Shown here piece by piece: positions 1 through 10,265 of a stretch of 64,000 nucleotides of DNA (within the stretch, counting starts at the first letter, position 1; every line of letters starts with the position of its first letter). Source of the DNA: Hypomesus transpacificus (Eukaryota; Chordata; Actinopteri; Osmeriformes; Osmeridae); NCBI RefSeq assembly GCF_021917145.1, contig NW_025813837.1, positions 1,852,950 to 1,916,949 of the forward strand, given 5' to 3'. Below the pieces are notes generated by a model, which was not told where the DNA came from, did not search any database, and saw nothing but the letters and a program-made list of their open reading frames with translations. The translations under genes were made by a program, and so were the position numbers.

Positions 1-53
1 ACCTGCAACCTTTTCTTGAAAGACTGTACATGCTGTTTATATAATTAAGATGG

Positions 54-245
54 GAGTCAGATGGCTGAGCGGTGAGGGAGTCGAGCTAGTAATCTGAAGG
101 TTGCCGGATCGATTCCCCGCCCCGTCAAAATGACGTTGTGTCCTTGGGCAAGGCACTTTACCCTACTTGCCTCGGGGGGAATATCTCTGTACTTACTGTA
201 AGTCACTCTGGATAACAGCGTCTGCTAAATGACTAAATGTAAGAT
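54..245 (+). repeat. tRNA-derived SINE, full-length copy
   Basis: A Pol III box A-like stretch (TGGCTGAGCGGT) and a box B-like stretch (GATCGATTCCCC) are followed by the tRNA-unrelated body (ccttgggcaaggcact...) and a tail ending in gcgtctgctaaatgac. The same unit recurs at 13079-13272 (+), 17687-17885 (-), 21065-21258 (-), 25090-25200 (-, head half) and 29428-29543 (+, tail half). This is a teleost SINE family by resemblance; I do not assign a family name. Confidence 0.85.
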
Positions 246-861
246 AAAAATAACGTGTATATATATTTATTAGTATTACTATTGTTTATTTATTCATTTT
301 CACAAAAGCTAAGGCAAGTATTATAAATGTTATTCTACTATTGTAAAAGCATAAACCCTACCGAATTCAAATAAGCACGTGTGACCATCATACTTCAGGA
401 CACAACCTACTCTCAAGATCCCTTCAGCCTCAAACTGACAGGTCTACATCACAAAACAAATGCAACCAAACAACAACCAAACAAGAATCCATAACCCCAT
501 GTGTTTTGAAGCACTGTCTTGAAATAGGAGCCTTAACAAATATGCCCCCCAACGCCATGGTATGTGAGCACTCTCCCTGGGTCCTCTTGTTGTGCTGGTA
601 TGCAGACAGCTGTCCAGCGATGACTCTGCTCATTCAGCCCCTGTGTGGCTGTGGGCCTGGGGACTTTTAAACTTTAAAGGGCTCTGTGGACAACCAGCTG
701 CCAGTGTGTGCCATGTGTGTGTGAGCTGTACATTGCTTTCCCAGTCCACTCGCCAGTTTGACCACTTTTTCCAAGCTGAAGACCAACCTGAAGCATCGCT
801 TGCTTTCCCGAACCCGACAGCCTGTTTATTGGGAGTTGGCGTGCAGGTACGAGTAGCTGGC
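246..861 (+). promoter_or_regulatory. Upstream region of mymk with candidate E-boxes
   Basis: This stretch has no gene. Two CAGCTG E-boxes, at 607-612 and 695-700, lie 255 and 167 bases before the mymk start codon. Myomaker genes are known to be driven by MyoD/myogenin through E-boxes close to the start, so these are plausible muscle regulatory sites. That they are used is inferred. A TTTTAAA-like stretch around 665-671 is a weak TATA candidate. The transcription start was not located. Confidence 0.4.
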
Positions 862-3006
862 ATGGGTGCCTTCATAGCCAAGATGCTGCTGCCGACCGTG
901 AGCAGCCTGGTGTTCCTTCCTGCGGCCAGCGTGGCCACCAAGAGAGGATTCTACATGGAGGCCATGGTCTACTTCTTCACCATGTTCTTCACTGCGGTAA
1001 GGGGCGTTCTTAAGACTGGGCCGTTGACATTGTTATGTGTGTCTGTGGAGGTCCGTGAGACCGCTCGGGACGCTACCTTACATGTATTTGGAAATGTGTC
1101 AGACTAGAAATGGGTTTGAGGGAAAGAACTTCAATCGTTCAGGTTGTACTCGTTTGGAATTGTTGTATTCACCACATGAAGTCCAGTGACTCAAGAGAAT
1201 TGAGAATTTCAGAATGTTGTTTTGGAGTTTGGAGGATGATAGAATGTGTTCTATCTCGTAGATATACCACGCGTGTGATGGACCAGGACTGTCCATTCTG
1301 TGTTTCATGAAGTACGATATCCTGGAGTACTTCAGTGTGTATGGCACAGCTGTCTCTATGTGGGTCACTCTGATCGGTAAGTAACATCAAACAGCTGTGC
1401 CGTGATGGCACGGAATCTGAATGTGTTTCATGTTGGTGTGTTGACTGTGTTTAAAGGCAGGGAGGAACATCTCTTGCTGAACAGTTGGTTGAAGGGCATG
1501 CTGTGCTTGTCTCTCACACATGCTCAAACATACGCTCTCTCTCTCTGTTTTGAACACACACATGGGCATGCACGCACACACACACACAGAAAGCTAAAGC
1601 TGCCTCCCTTTTTTCCTTTAAAAGCTTTGGGAGACTTTGACGAGCCAAGGAGATCCACTTTGACCATGTTTGGGGCGCTGACCAGTGGTGTGAGAATCTA
1701 TCAGGATCGCCTAGGTTACGGAATCTACGCTGGACCAATTGGAACAGCTGTGTTCATGATCACTGTCAAATGGGTGAGTCTTTTGGAGGCTAATATACTG
1801 AACCAACGAATATTTACATTTGCATTACATTTATATGACATATTTCTCGTTATACGACCCATGTTTGACAAAATAACACTGGATTTTTTACTCAGTATGT
1901 AAACTCCTGGGGTTAGGATAAAGAGGTAGCTACAATAACCGTATAACGCGGAGCTGAACTATTTCCTGACATGGATGACAGAGTTTGTTTGACTGAACTA
2001 ACGGAACTTCCGTGTTCAACTTTAGTTACAGAAAATGAAGGAGAACCGAGGCCTGTACCCAGAGAAGAGTGTTTACACGCAGCAGGTTGGACCAGGCTGC
2101 TGCTTCGGTGCCCTCGCTCTCATGCTCCGTTTCTACTTTGAGGTATCACTCATCACACATATTCACTAAAGGGAGGGGGAAAAAAAAGGATTCGAAGACG
2201 TCTTAGGCGCGCATTTGCTGTTGTTCCATTGTTCCATGTAATCCTTAAACGCCTCCTTCGAATCTAGAGGGAAAGAAAATTCTGCAAATTACGCAAAATA
2301 AATGGTAGTGTACGTTTATGAAAACTGTGGATTGTATCCCGTTTGGGCTCTTGTAGGAGTGGGACTACGCCTACGTCCACAGCTTCTACCACCTGTCCCT
2401 GGCTGTGTCCTTTGTGCTGCTGCTACCCAAGAAGAACCGCTTCGCAGGAACGGGTCAAAACCCGGTCAAGCTGAACTGCTACACCCTCTGCTGCTGTGTA
2501 CGAAATCATGTTTTTTTTTTCTCACTAAGGCAGGAGAGCTGATCATTCCCACAGGGTTTAATAGTAGCCTACGGGAATCACAATATATCGTGGCATCTTT
2601 CATATATTGTATCATACGGATTGGGTGTAGGAAGAATGTTACCTTGAATTGGCTTTGTAACATAATGCTATTGGTTAGATGGAAATGATGGAACATTGGT
2701 CCTAGTGTTGTGAGATTAGTAGGAAAAGAATGTGACTTTACATTGCATTGTTTCTGTGGAAATCACATCCCTGCTCTTACTTGGCTCTGGTCTGTTGTCC
2801 ACCAGACGCCCATGCCTTCCTCTGCTAAGTCTCCAAAGGACAAGAAGAAGAAGTCCCCTTCACGGACGGTTTGGACGGTGCCCCGGGAGCGTCCGTGGAT
2901 ACGGGCCTGCAGCACCCCCACCCTCCCCCTGTACAACCCTCCGTCCACACCCGTCCACAAAGGGCTGGACGTCAGCAGGCTGAAGGAGCTGAACGGATGG
3001 AAGTGA
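862..3006 (+). CDS. mymk: Myomaker (protein myomaker, formerly TMEM8C), with C-terminal extension
   Basis: Muscle-specific seven-pass membrane protein needed for myoblast fusion. Exons: 862-996, 1262-1376, 1625-1773, 2026-2142, 2357-2497, 2806-3006; all use GT-AG introns and phases agree, giving 285 residues. The start reads MGAFIAKMLLPT, as in known myomakers, and LGDFDEP, YQDRLGYGIY and VGPGCCFGALALMLRFYFE are conserved. In other vertebrates the protein is about 220 residues and ends LNCYTLCCCV-stop. Here residue 219 is the last Cys of CCC, the Val codon GTA forms part of a splice donor, and a sixth exon adds 66 residues rich in Lys, Ser and Pro (positions 220-285, ending LKELNGWK). Extended myomaker has been described in trout. 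If the last intron is retained, the frame ends after about 13 extra residues. AATAAA signals follow near 3186 and 3250. Confidence 0.93.
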
Positions 3007-4206
3007 TGCCAGGCAGCTTTACGTGAGATCAAAACAGGGAGTAGCATACAATGAAGGGGCTTTGGTGCTGTATGCCAAGTCGTTGTGCCCTCGTGTGGTG
3101 TGAAGGACCCCACGGGATAGGGCTGCCCTTCATCTGCCTGTGCAAAAATCAAACCCAGGACAGCTGAGGGCTTGAGAAACAAGCCAATAAAACTGACTGG
3201 AAAATCTGTTTGTAACACAAACCCGACAGACATTTTATCTTTCCAAGATGAATAAATTGTTTTCAAACATTTTCCAGTAGGGACCAGTTCATCTAATCCT
3301 CTCTTTCCTTCTCTCTGAGAGGAACTAGGCAAATAAATTTGGTTATGAAAATTACAAGATTGTAAAAGCACATTTCGCTATATCCCCAATGTGCCAAACA
3401 GGTTGTCTGGTGTATCAGACTTCAGAGTGCAGCCAAATGCAGTCCAGACACTGTGCAGTAAACCGACTGCAGGTCTTTTAAATGGTTCTGGAGTAGCAGG
3501 TGTAGACTTGTGCGTCCATTCCAATTCACTGACGAAGCAATTTTGTCTATATTCCCTATCCTATAGATTCTCTCACTAATCCGCAAGTATTGTGTAATGT
3601 ACATAATGTTAATTTATTGCATTGGGAAATGCTATTTTTAATTTAAGATGTTTTTTATGTCATTCTTTTCTAATTAACCTTTTGAAAATAAAATATTTGT
3701 GAATTTGAATCTTTTTTTTGGTTTTGTATGGATTGTTTTGGACAGGACTCCATAAGAATCATCAGTTTGAGAAACATCAGACTAACAAGTCAGCAGACAG
3801 AGAAATGACTGGCACATGCAAGTAAAAAAAAAAAAAAAGGCCCCTTTTCAATCCAGGTAGATATGTACACCACGTGAGTTCACTGCTAAACTGCTCTGAA
3901 CACGATCCAAAGATTACAAACGTGTTCGACACAACTTAGACAAAACAGTCTCCAGCCAAATGTGAATGAAACTCCCGTCCGGCAGGAATGTTTTGAACTC
4001 GGGCCAGGCCGCGAGCTCCTATGCCCAGAGAAAGGTGTTTTTGTCTGGGCTCGAAATCTGGCGGGCCGCTGGCTCTCTCGACTACACATCCCATTCCTGA
4101 CAGGAGGAAGGTAACCCGAGCCTTTTATTACGCAGGGTGTGAAACACTTCTCAGCCCCTTTACGACCACTGTCTGTCCCAGACCACTTTGTTCGGGGGGC
4201 TAGCGG

Positions 4207-4243
<37 letters not shown>

Positions 4244-5264
4244 ACACACAGACACACACCGAGCTGAGCCCAGCCCAGTCCCCACAGGTCTGCTGCTGTG
4301 GCAGCCTCCAGTACTGGGGCGACCATGTCAACCCCATAACAGATGATTGACAACGCTCAGCCCGTAATTGTCTCCGCCATTGTTTGCACCCTCATACCAC
4401 ACACCATTTCAGAATTTTTTTGGGGGGTTGTCTAAATACTATAACAAAAAGACATATTTTAAAGCCATAAAATAAATCTCGTCTCTCCCAGTTTGCGAGC
4501 GCTCAGTCTCCATGTTTCAGTCCCTGCATGCTTCCACGCACCAGTGTAGCCAATGACTTGCATTAACCAACACAGTTCTTTAGCCAATGAGGAATTCCTC
4601 ATTAAAGGTTGGTTGGCCTGTGCAGTAACTCAATCAGTGGCTATAGCAGCTGATGGAGCAATCTCTCTCCACAACACAGTTGCTGGCCAGGCTGGTTGGC
4701 AACTGACTGACTCGAGACAGCACCCTGCTCCAGCCTCAAGCACTCTATGGCCTCATGGAGCTTGGATCCAATGCCAATAAACGCACTGACATAAATATAT
4801 TTGAGTGATTTAAGGAAAAGGTATACATTTATTCTGCCTAAATAAACAACTTTAAAGCTGTTTGGTTTGGTACTGAGGGTTTTACGCATGGTTTGTTTGG
4901 TGAATGCCAGAGACAACCTCCACCTGAATCATCCACTCTCAGAATTGATGTTTACAACTTTATATGACTAGGGCTGCTGGCTTATATAAGGGGTTTAACA
5001 AGGCTGATTCACAATATAGCTGGACAGTATGTACTTTGGTGAATTCTAATGACAGGCTGCATATCTAAGGAAAACTGCACCTCCACTGACACCTGTAGGA
5101 AAGGTGAAGAAGGCTAAAACCTCCACCTACTACTGCCCATTCCACTATCAGACATGCTCTCTAGACAACCAACAAGCCAGTATTAAAACGTCATTCTAAG
5201 TTCTCTATTACCACCAGCTCAAACATCCAGCCCATACTGTGGTGATTGCTCTGGTGGAATTCAC
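3007..5264. other. Spacer between mymk and ttc16
   Basis: Contains the mymk 3' UTR with possible AATAAA signals near 3186, 3250 and 3687, a poly(A) run near 3825-3838, a CA microsatellite (4208-4259), and a candidate reverse-strand AATAAA at 4828-4833 that could serve ttc16. No open frame here resembles a gene. Confidence 0.6.
4208..4259. repeat. CA/GT microsatellite
   Basis: An almost pure (CA)n run with two CAGA interruptions near its right end. Confidence 0.95.
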
Positions 5265-8200
5265 TCAAAAGCCCTTAAACTTCCTCCAGTTATAGGGCCT
5301 TTTCTCAGAGCTCAGGGCAGACTGCTCCAGTTCCACCTTCAAGACAGGGGCCAAGCGGGGCCCAGCATAGTGAAGAGGCGGACGACGCTCCAAGGCCAAT
5401 CGGACTGCTTGCTTCACCTGGCATAGCCAACACAGGAAGTGAACCTCGGGTCAATATGGAAGACTACTTGCCCTTGATGAATGTAGCAGCAGACAAAATG
5501 AATAACGATGGTTAGTGGGACGGTGGTTAGTGGGAGTTCTTGAGGTTATTTATTTCAGGGAAATATAAAAGGAGTTGGGTCGACAGTTCATGTTTTATTG
5601 AGCAGGCACACTACAGGACGGTTCTGGCAGGATGAGTGTCTGGGTGTCATCCTGGTCTCATACCTGCTTGTTGTTCCTGATGACCTCGTGGAACATCTCC
5701 GGTTGGGCCACACAATGGTTAAGCTCCTCCCCCGCGTCAGACCAATCCTCCGATTGGTTGTCTGACTGGCTGTCGGAGCCCTGTGATAGGGTTATCCTGT
5801 CAAAGCCCCTGCAAAGACTGAGGACACGTTTTAAAACCATTAAAGCGTCAACTTCAACCCACCGCTGATGTATATCCTAACATTTAACTATAATTAGTAC
5901 AATTTCTACTTTGTGGGGTAATAACTAAATTTTTGTGTTTTTGCGACCCTCCTTTTGGCTGTTTATTCCTGTTTTGGGAAGGTTGCTCTGCTAACCTTGG
6001 TTCAGTGGGGAGAGTTTGTTTGCAGGCCTGGATGGTGTCCATCAGCTGGGCTCTGACGGTCCTGGACGTCTCACTGGAGAGCACATCTGACACTGAGCAG
6101 CCTGGGAACAGGCTCAAGAGCAGCGGGACCACCTACACACACACACACAGACAGACACACACATGCACACAGACAGACACACGCATAAACACACATACAC
6201 ACACAGACACACAGACACACAGACAGACAGACAGAACCATGCACACACATGCACACAAACAGACAGACAGATGCATAAATACACACGCACACAGATTTAC
6301 AACTGTTTCATTCCTGCTCCTCGCTATGTGGTATGAGACAAGCTCCAAAAGTTCAAGCAGGTTAACAAGATTCTGATTCTGAAGGACATATTCGGATAAA
6401 GACGTACATTTAAATCCACTGAGAGCCTTTCAAAGCAGCGGTGTGCTTTGCACACCGATCTGACCCAGTCATGCTGCAGGACCAGATTTGAGACCAGAGG
6501 ATCTCCTGTTTGGAGGGACTCGCCTGATCATTAGTGGGATCCAGGATCAGGGTACAGATGGCATCATGCTTGGCACCCTCCATGTTAGGCACCTTCTGCT
6601 GGGCTTTGGCCCTGTTCTCATAGTACTGACTGACCCCTGGGTTGTACTTGATGGATCCCTTCCTGCAGGGACGACCAGAGTAGCATCAGCGTCACTGGAG
6701 CATCAAAGCGTTTACTGAACGAAATGTCTAACCGCTTCTGGTAACTAGTGGTGTGTGTGTGAGGGTGAGTGTGAGAGTGTGTGTGTGTGAGTGTGACGCT
6801 GACCGCTCCTGGTAGAGTAGTATGCCCCGGGTGTTGTGGATGACAGCGAGGCGGACCCATATTGAGTGGTCATCTGAAGCCATCTCCTGAGCCTGCTGGT
6901 AGTCGGCCATGGCAAACTCCCACTCAGCCTGCTTGAAAAAGCAGTCTGCAAAACCACCACAACCACACCATGTCTACCATGTCATATCCTCCCTCATCCT
7001 GCCTCAAACATACCTTCCTCCCTAACTGCCTCAAACATACCTTCCTCCTTGCCTGCCTCAGACATACCTCCCTCCCTCAAACATACCTCCCTCCCTCCCT
7101 GCCTCAAACATACCTCCCTCCCTCCCTGCCTCAAACATACCTTCCTCCCTCCCCGCCTCACCTCCTCTGTTTATGTACAGGCCACGTTCTTCCTTCTGTT
7201 CTGCAATCGCTTTGGTTAGCAACATGGCCGCTTCGGCGTAGTGACCGTGGGAGTAGCAGTGCACCGCAAAGTCGTTGTAGGTGAGGACCAGTTGAGCTTT
7301 GGCGTCCTCCTGCACCGCCTTCAGATCCTCCTGGGTGTCGTCCCCTTCCGGGTCCCTCTCCCCTGCCTCGCTCAGCTCCACGGCCAGGACCAGGTCTTCG
7401 ATAGCAGCCGTGAAGTCCTTCAGCCGCCGGTATAAAATCCCCCTAATGAAGTGCATGTAAAAACCACAAGTTTTGTGACAATGAACAGAAATCCGCCAGG
7501 TCCATCAACCCCCCTCAATCGCTCACTGGAGATCTGTGGAATCTGCAAACTGGAGGGGCTGAATGGCGGCTTTATTTTGGCCTTCAAAATAAAAGACATG
7601 CCATGTTAACGTGATGACCTGAAGAGGTAGTGATGCCCATTCTCTGGACAGTGCTCCAGAGCAGAGTTGATACTGGCCAGAGCTCCTGGTAGCTCTCCTG
7701 CCAAGACCCTCCTGACTGCCATCTGCTTGGCCCTGTCGCTGACCTCCTCCAGGCCCCTGAGACACTCCCCGGCCTCCGAGCAGCCAGGGTTCAGGGCCAG
7801 AGCTGATTTCAGATCATGGTAACACGGTGCCACCTAGGTTACATGAGCGATGTCTTAGTGAACTACCTTGAGTTTACAAATTAAAGAGACTGTTTCAAGA
7901 GGGGAAAACATTGTTGTTGTTTTTTGCATGGCAATAATAAATGTAGTTAAAATGTTATTTTTATGCTTCTAACACAGAGTATTGACCTGGTTGAGTTGTT
8001 TGTAGAGCCGAGCTCTCAGAGTGAAGAGGTCAGAGGTCTGACAGCCTGCATCCAGCCAGCTAGTGACCAGTTTGAGACAGTCACCATAGTGCCCAAGAGC
8101 TGTCAGACAAGCCAGTCTAATGCCGCAATAAACGGGAAAGAATAACTTTGAGAGAGAATTCTTAAAAGTCAACGTGTAAAACTGTGTGACAAACAGCCCT

Positions 8201-9542
8201 TGTCATGGGGAGACTGGGCAACTGAGAAATGACTTAACCCCAGCAAAAAAAATGTATGTGTATATAGCTCCCTCTGCTGGTTGTTTAATGAACCAGACTT
8301 TCCAAACACTTCTCAGGAGGCAAGGCCAATTCTCCCTCACTGACCTTCTCACGTGATAAGACCTGAAGTCCGGCTTGAGCTCTGCAGCCTTGGTAAAGGA
8401 CTCCAGGGCACCCAGGAACATCCCCTGGTCGTACAAACACTGGCCCTGAAGACCAGGCAGTCAGTCTGGAGGCTCCATTTGCAGTGCGTTATATTTCGTG
8501 ACAGCTTCTTTGTAGACAGCGTCTCTTACCTGGAGGTAGTAGATAAACGCCATGCGAGTTTGGAAGGGCTTTGCTTCCGACGCCAGGAGACAAGCCTGTT
8601 TGTAGCTAACGACTGCAGACTGAAAGTCGCACATCTGAAGGAAGGCCTCTGCTTGGCTTACGTACAGTTCCGTCTAGAATTCGAGGTATTTTCATTGTCA
8701 ATCTCAACCGCACATCACATACCATGGTTAATACCACCGTTGCAAAACAGAATGGCTTTGTGAAGGTTCCGAACGTACAGAATGTTTTTGTTCAGCAAAT
8801 GGCGTGTACCTGTTTTGGCTGAAGATTGATAGCTTTGTAAAAGCAGTTCACAGCTTTAGAAAACTGGGATTTGGTAATAGCCTCCGCTCCATTTTCATAG
8901 CTGCAAAGTAAGTTGATTGTGGAGTCGTTTAAGAAACACTTCTCTGGAGGCATAAACAAGACAACAGAAAAATGTATTTACGGATGCATTCATAAAATCA
9001 TAAGCTCACTGTTCATTGGCTTTGTTTCTGATGATGAGATGAGCTTGGAGGTCAGGGCGTTCTATTCTGTTTTCAGGTGTCCTGAAGATGCAGCTGGAAC
9101 CGAGGATGCGACTGAGGGCGCTTTTACGTCTGGCCTCCACAAGCTCCTGCTCTGACAGAGAAGTAGGGAACACCCCTTGGTCCTTTGGCTCTGGCTGCTG
9201 TAGCAACTCCAATACAAGGTGAAATAAGTGTAACACTACATAAGCAGCACTTTAAAACACTGACCTACCCTTCCCTCAATTTCAATGTCAACCATACTGT
9301 TTGTCTAAAAAAAACAGTTCACCTCAAAACATAATTTTGGATTGGCAGTGCATTTCTTGAGGCTGACATAAATAGGGAATTAACTCGTGACAATGGTAGT
9401 ATTCAAAAAGTTAAAGAATTCATTTAAAAAATGATGAAGACTATTTGAGTAGCTAGTCATTGATATTAATGGGAAGGGGTCGAAATAGTTTGCTGACCTT
9501 TTGTTGGTTTTTGGTCACTCTTTCGAGAGCTTGACCGTCCAT
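5265..9542 (-). CDS. ttc16: Tetratricopeptide repeat protein 16
   Basis: TPR-rich protein, probably a scaffold. Exons in transcript order: 9498-9542, 9010-9197, 8810-8900, 8530-8673, 8345-8445, 7987-8116, 7619-7833, 7162-7442, 6804-6945, 6524-6662, 5996-6132, 5664-5808, 5265-5417. Phases agree, giving about 636 residues. TPR helices are visible, for example NGAEAITKSQFSKAVNCFYK, GALESFTKAAELKPDFRSYH and GILYRRLKDFTAAIEDLVLA, plus the family-like stretch PLLLSLFPGCSVSDVLSS. The intron after exon 10 has a GC donor (CAG|GCGAGT), forced by the frame PTNDQ|VVPLLL. The final exon is less certain: exon 12 ends at a good GTATGA donor and continues in frame into VKQAVRLALERR...WRKFKGF-stop. Read-through instead would end one residue later at 5658, with AATAAA at 5594-5599. 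Human TTC16 is longer. An X-box lies upstream. Confidence 0.85.
6133..6300. repeat. CA / CAGA microsatellite
   Basis: Mixed (CA)n and (CAGA)n tract in a ttc16 intron, immediately upstream (in transcript sense) of the exon at 5996-6132. In the transcript it reads as a GT-rich tract abutting the 3' splice site. Confidence 0.9.
6998..7160. repeat. Minisatellite beside a ttc16 splice donor
   Basis: About six imperfect copies of a unit near 17-30 bases (tgcctcaaacataccT plus cctcc runs). The last copy runs into the splice donor of the ttc16 exon 7162-7442. Open in one frame on the minus strand, where it would read as GREGGMFEA repeats if the intron were retained. Confidence 0.85.
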
Positions 9543-10265
9543 ACTTGCTGCTTGTCCAGTTGTCAATAAAAAAAAATCCTAAATTATGTTCAGGCACTCT
9601 AAAATTGTTACGTAAACAGCCGTCGTTGTATTTACAATGTTATCAACATCTAGCCAACTGACTTAATTGAAGTCAAAGATGGTACTGTACTAGGACTTTG
9701 TGAAAAGTTAGAAAAAGCCTGAGTGAGTAACCTAGGTAACAGCCCGAACTACACTGAAACCACGCCCGCTATCAAGATTTTCCTTTTTATGTTGCCTAGT
9801 CATTAGGTCTACTTATTAGACTATAGGCTTTCAGTTATTTCTAGATAAATGGGTCATCATTGTTAAGCCATTTGAACTTTAATGGCCGTCGACATACAAG
9901 GCTATTTTATCTTAATCAGAGACAGAGATGCTTTTATTTTGAAAAAGAAAACCAGGAACCTTTTTGAAGAACGCAAATCAGCTGACTGGACTGCGACAAT
10001 AACGTGACCTGATTGTTTACAGCTGGTCTCATTTACGACATAAATCTGTGGCTTAACCATAACGTAGGATGGTATTTTATATTATTTTACAGTCTTTGCA
10101 TTTATGTAAAACACGGTTATAGCTAGCCTACTGTTGTAGTGCTAGCATTATGAGAAGGGAAAGCGTTTGTTTTCGGTATGGTCTTTCTGGCCGATTCGCT
10201 TGCTTGCTGCCCCTTGGTTCATTCATGGTCAATTTGTAGTGACGGTAAACAATAGAGGACTGAAT
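9543..10265. promoter_or_regulatory. Divergent promoter region, ttc16 / slc2a8
   Basis: 723 bases separate the two start codons, which point away from each other. No open frame of interest. It contains an X-box at 9727-9740. The 5' UTRs of both genes must lie here. Confidence 0.6.
9727..9740. promoter_or_regulatory. RFX X-box motif
   Basis: The sequence GTAACCTAGGTAAC is a perfect match to the X-box consensus GTNRCC-N(0-3)-RGYAAC with a two-base spacer, and is a perfect palindrome. It lies 185 bases upstream of the ttc16 start codon and about 525 bases upstream of that of slc2a8. RFX factors use such sites to drive cilium genes. Use here is inferred. Confidence 0.6.

Noticed and set aside
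592-1107. 171-codon plus-strand frame over mymk exon 1
   Set aside because: It only contains the first myomaker exon by read-through on both sides. The real start is the ATG at 862 and the exon ends at a good donor at 996.
2763-3371. 202-codon minus-strand frame
   Set aside because: Antisense of the last mymk exon and its 3' UTR. No family resemblance and no splice or promoter support.
5658-5663. ttc16 ending at the TGA just after exon 12
   Set aside because: Possible, and it has AATAAA nearby, but CAG|GTATGA is a strong donor and a clean in-frame 51-codon exon (5265-5417) follows after a good acceptor. Kept as an alternative only.
7523-7600. Apparent extra ttc16 exon (QPLQFADSTDLQ)
   Set aside because: No acceptor gives the right phase, while joining 7619-7833 straight to 7162-7442 restores the TPR (YLFR|GILYRRL).
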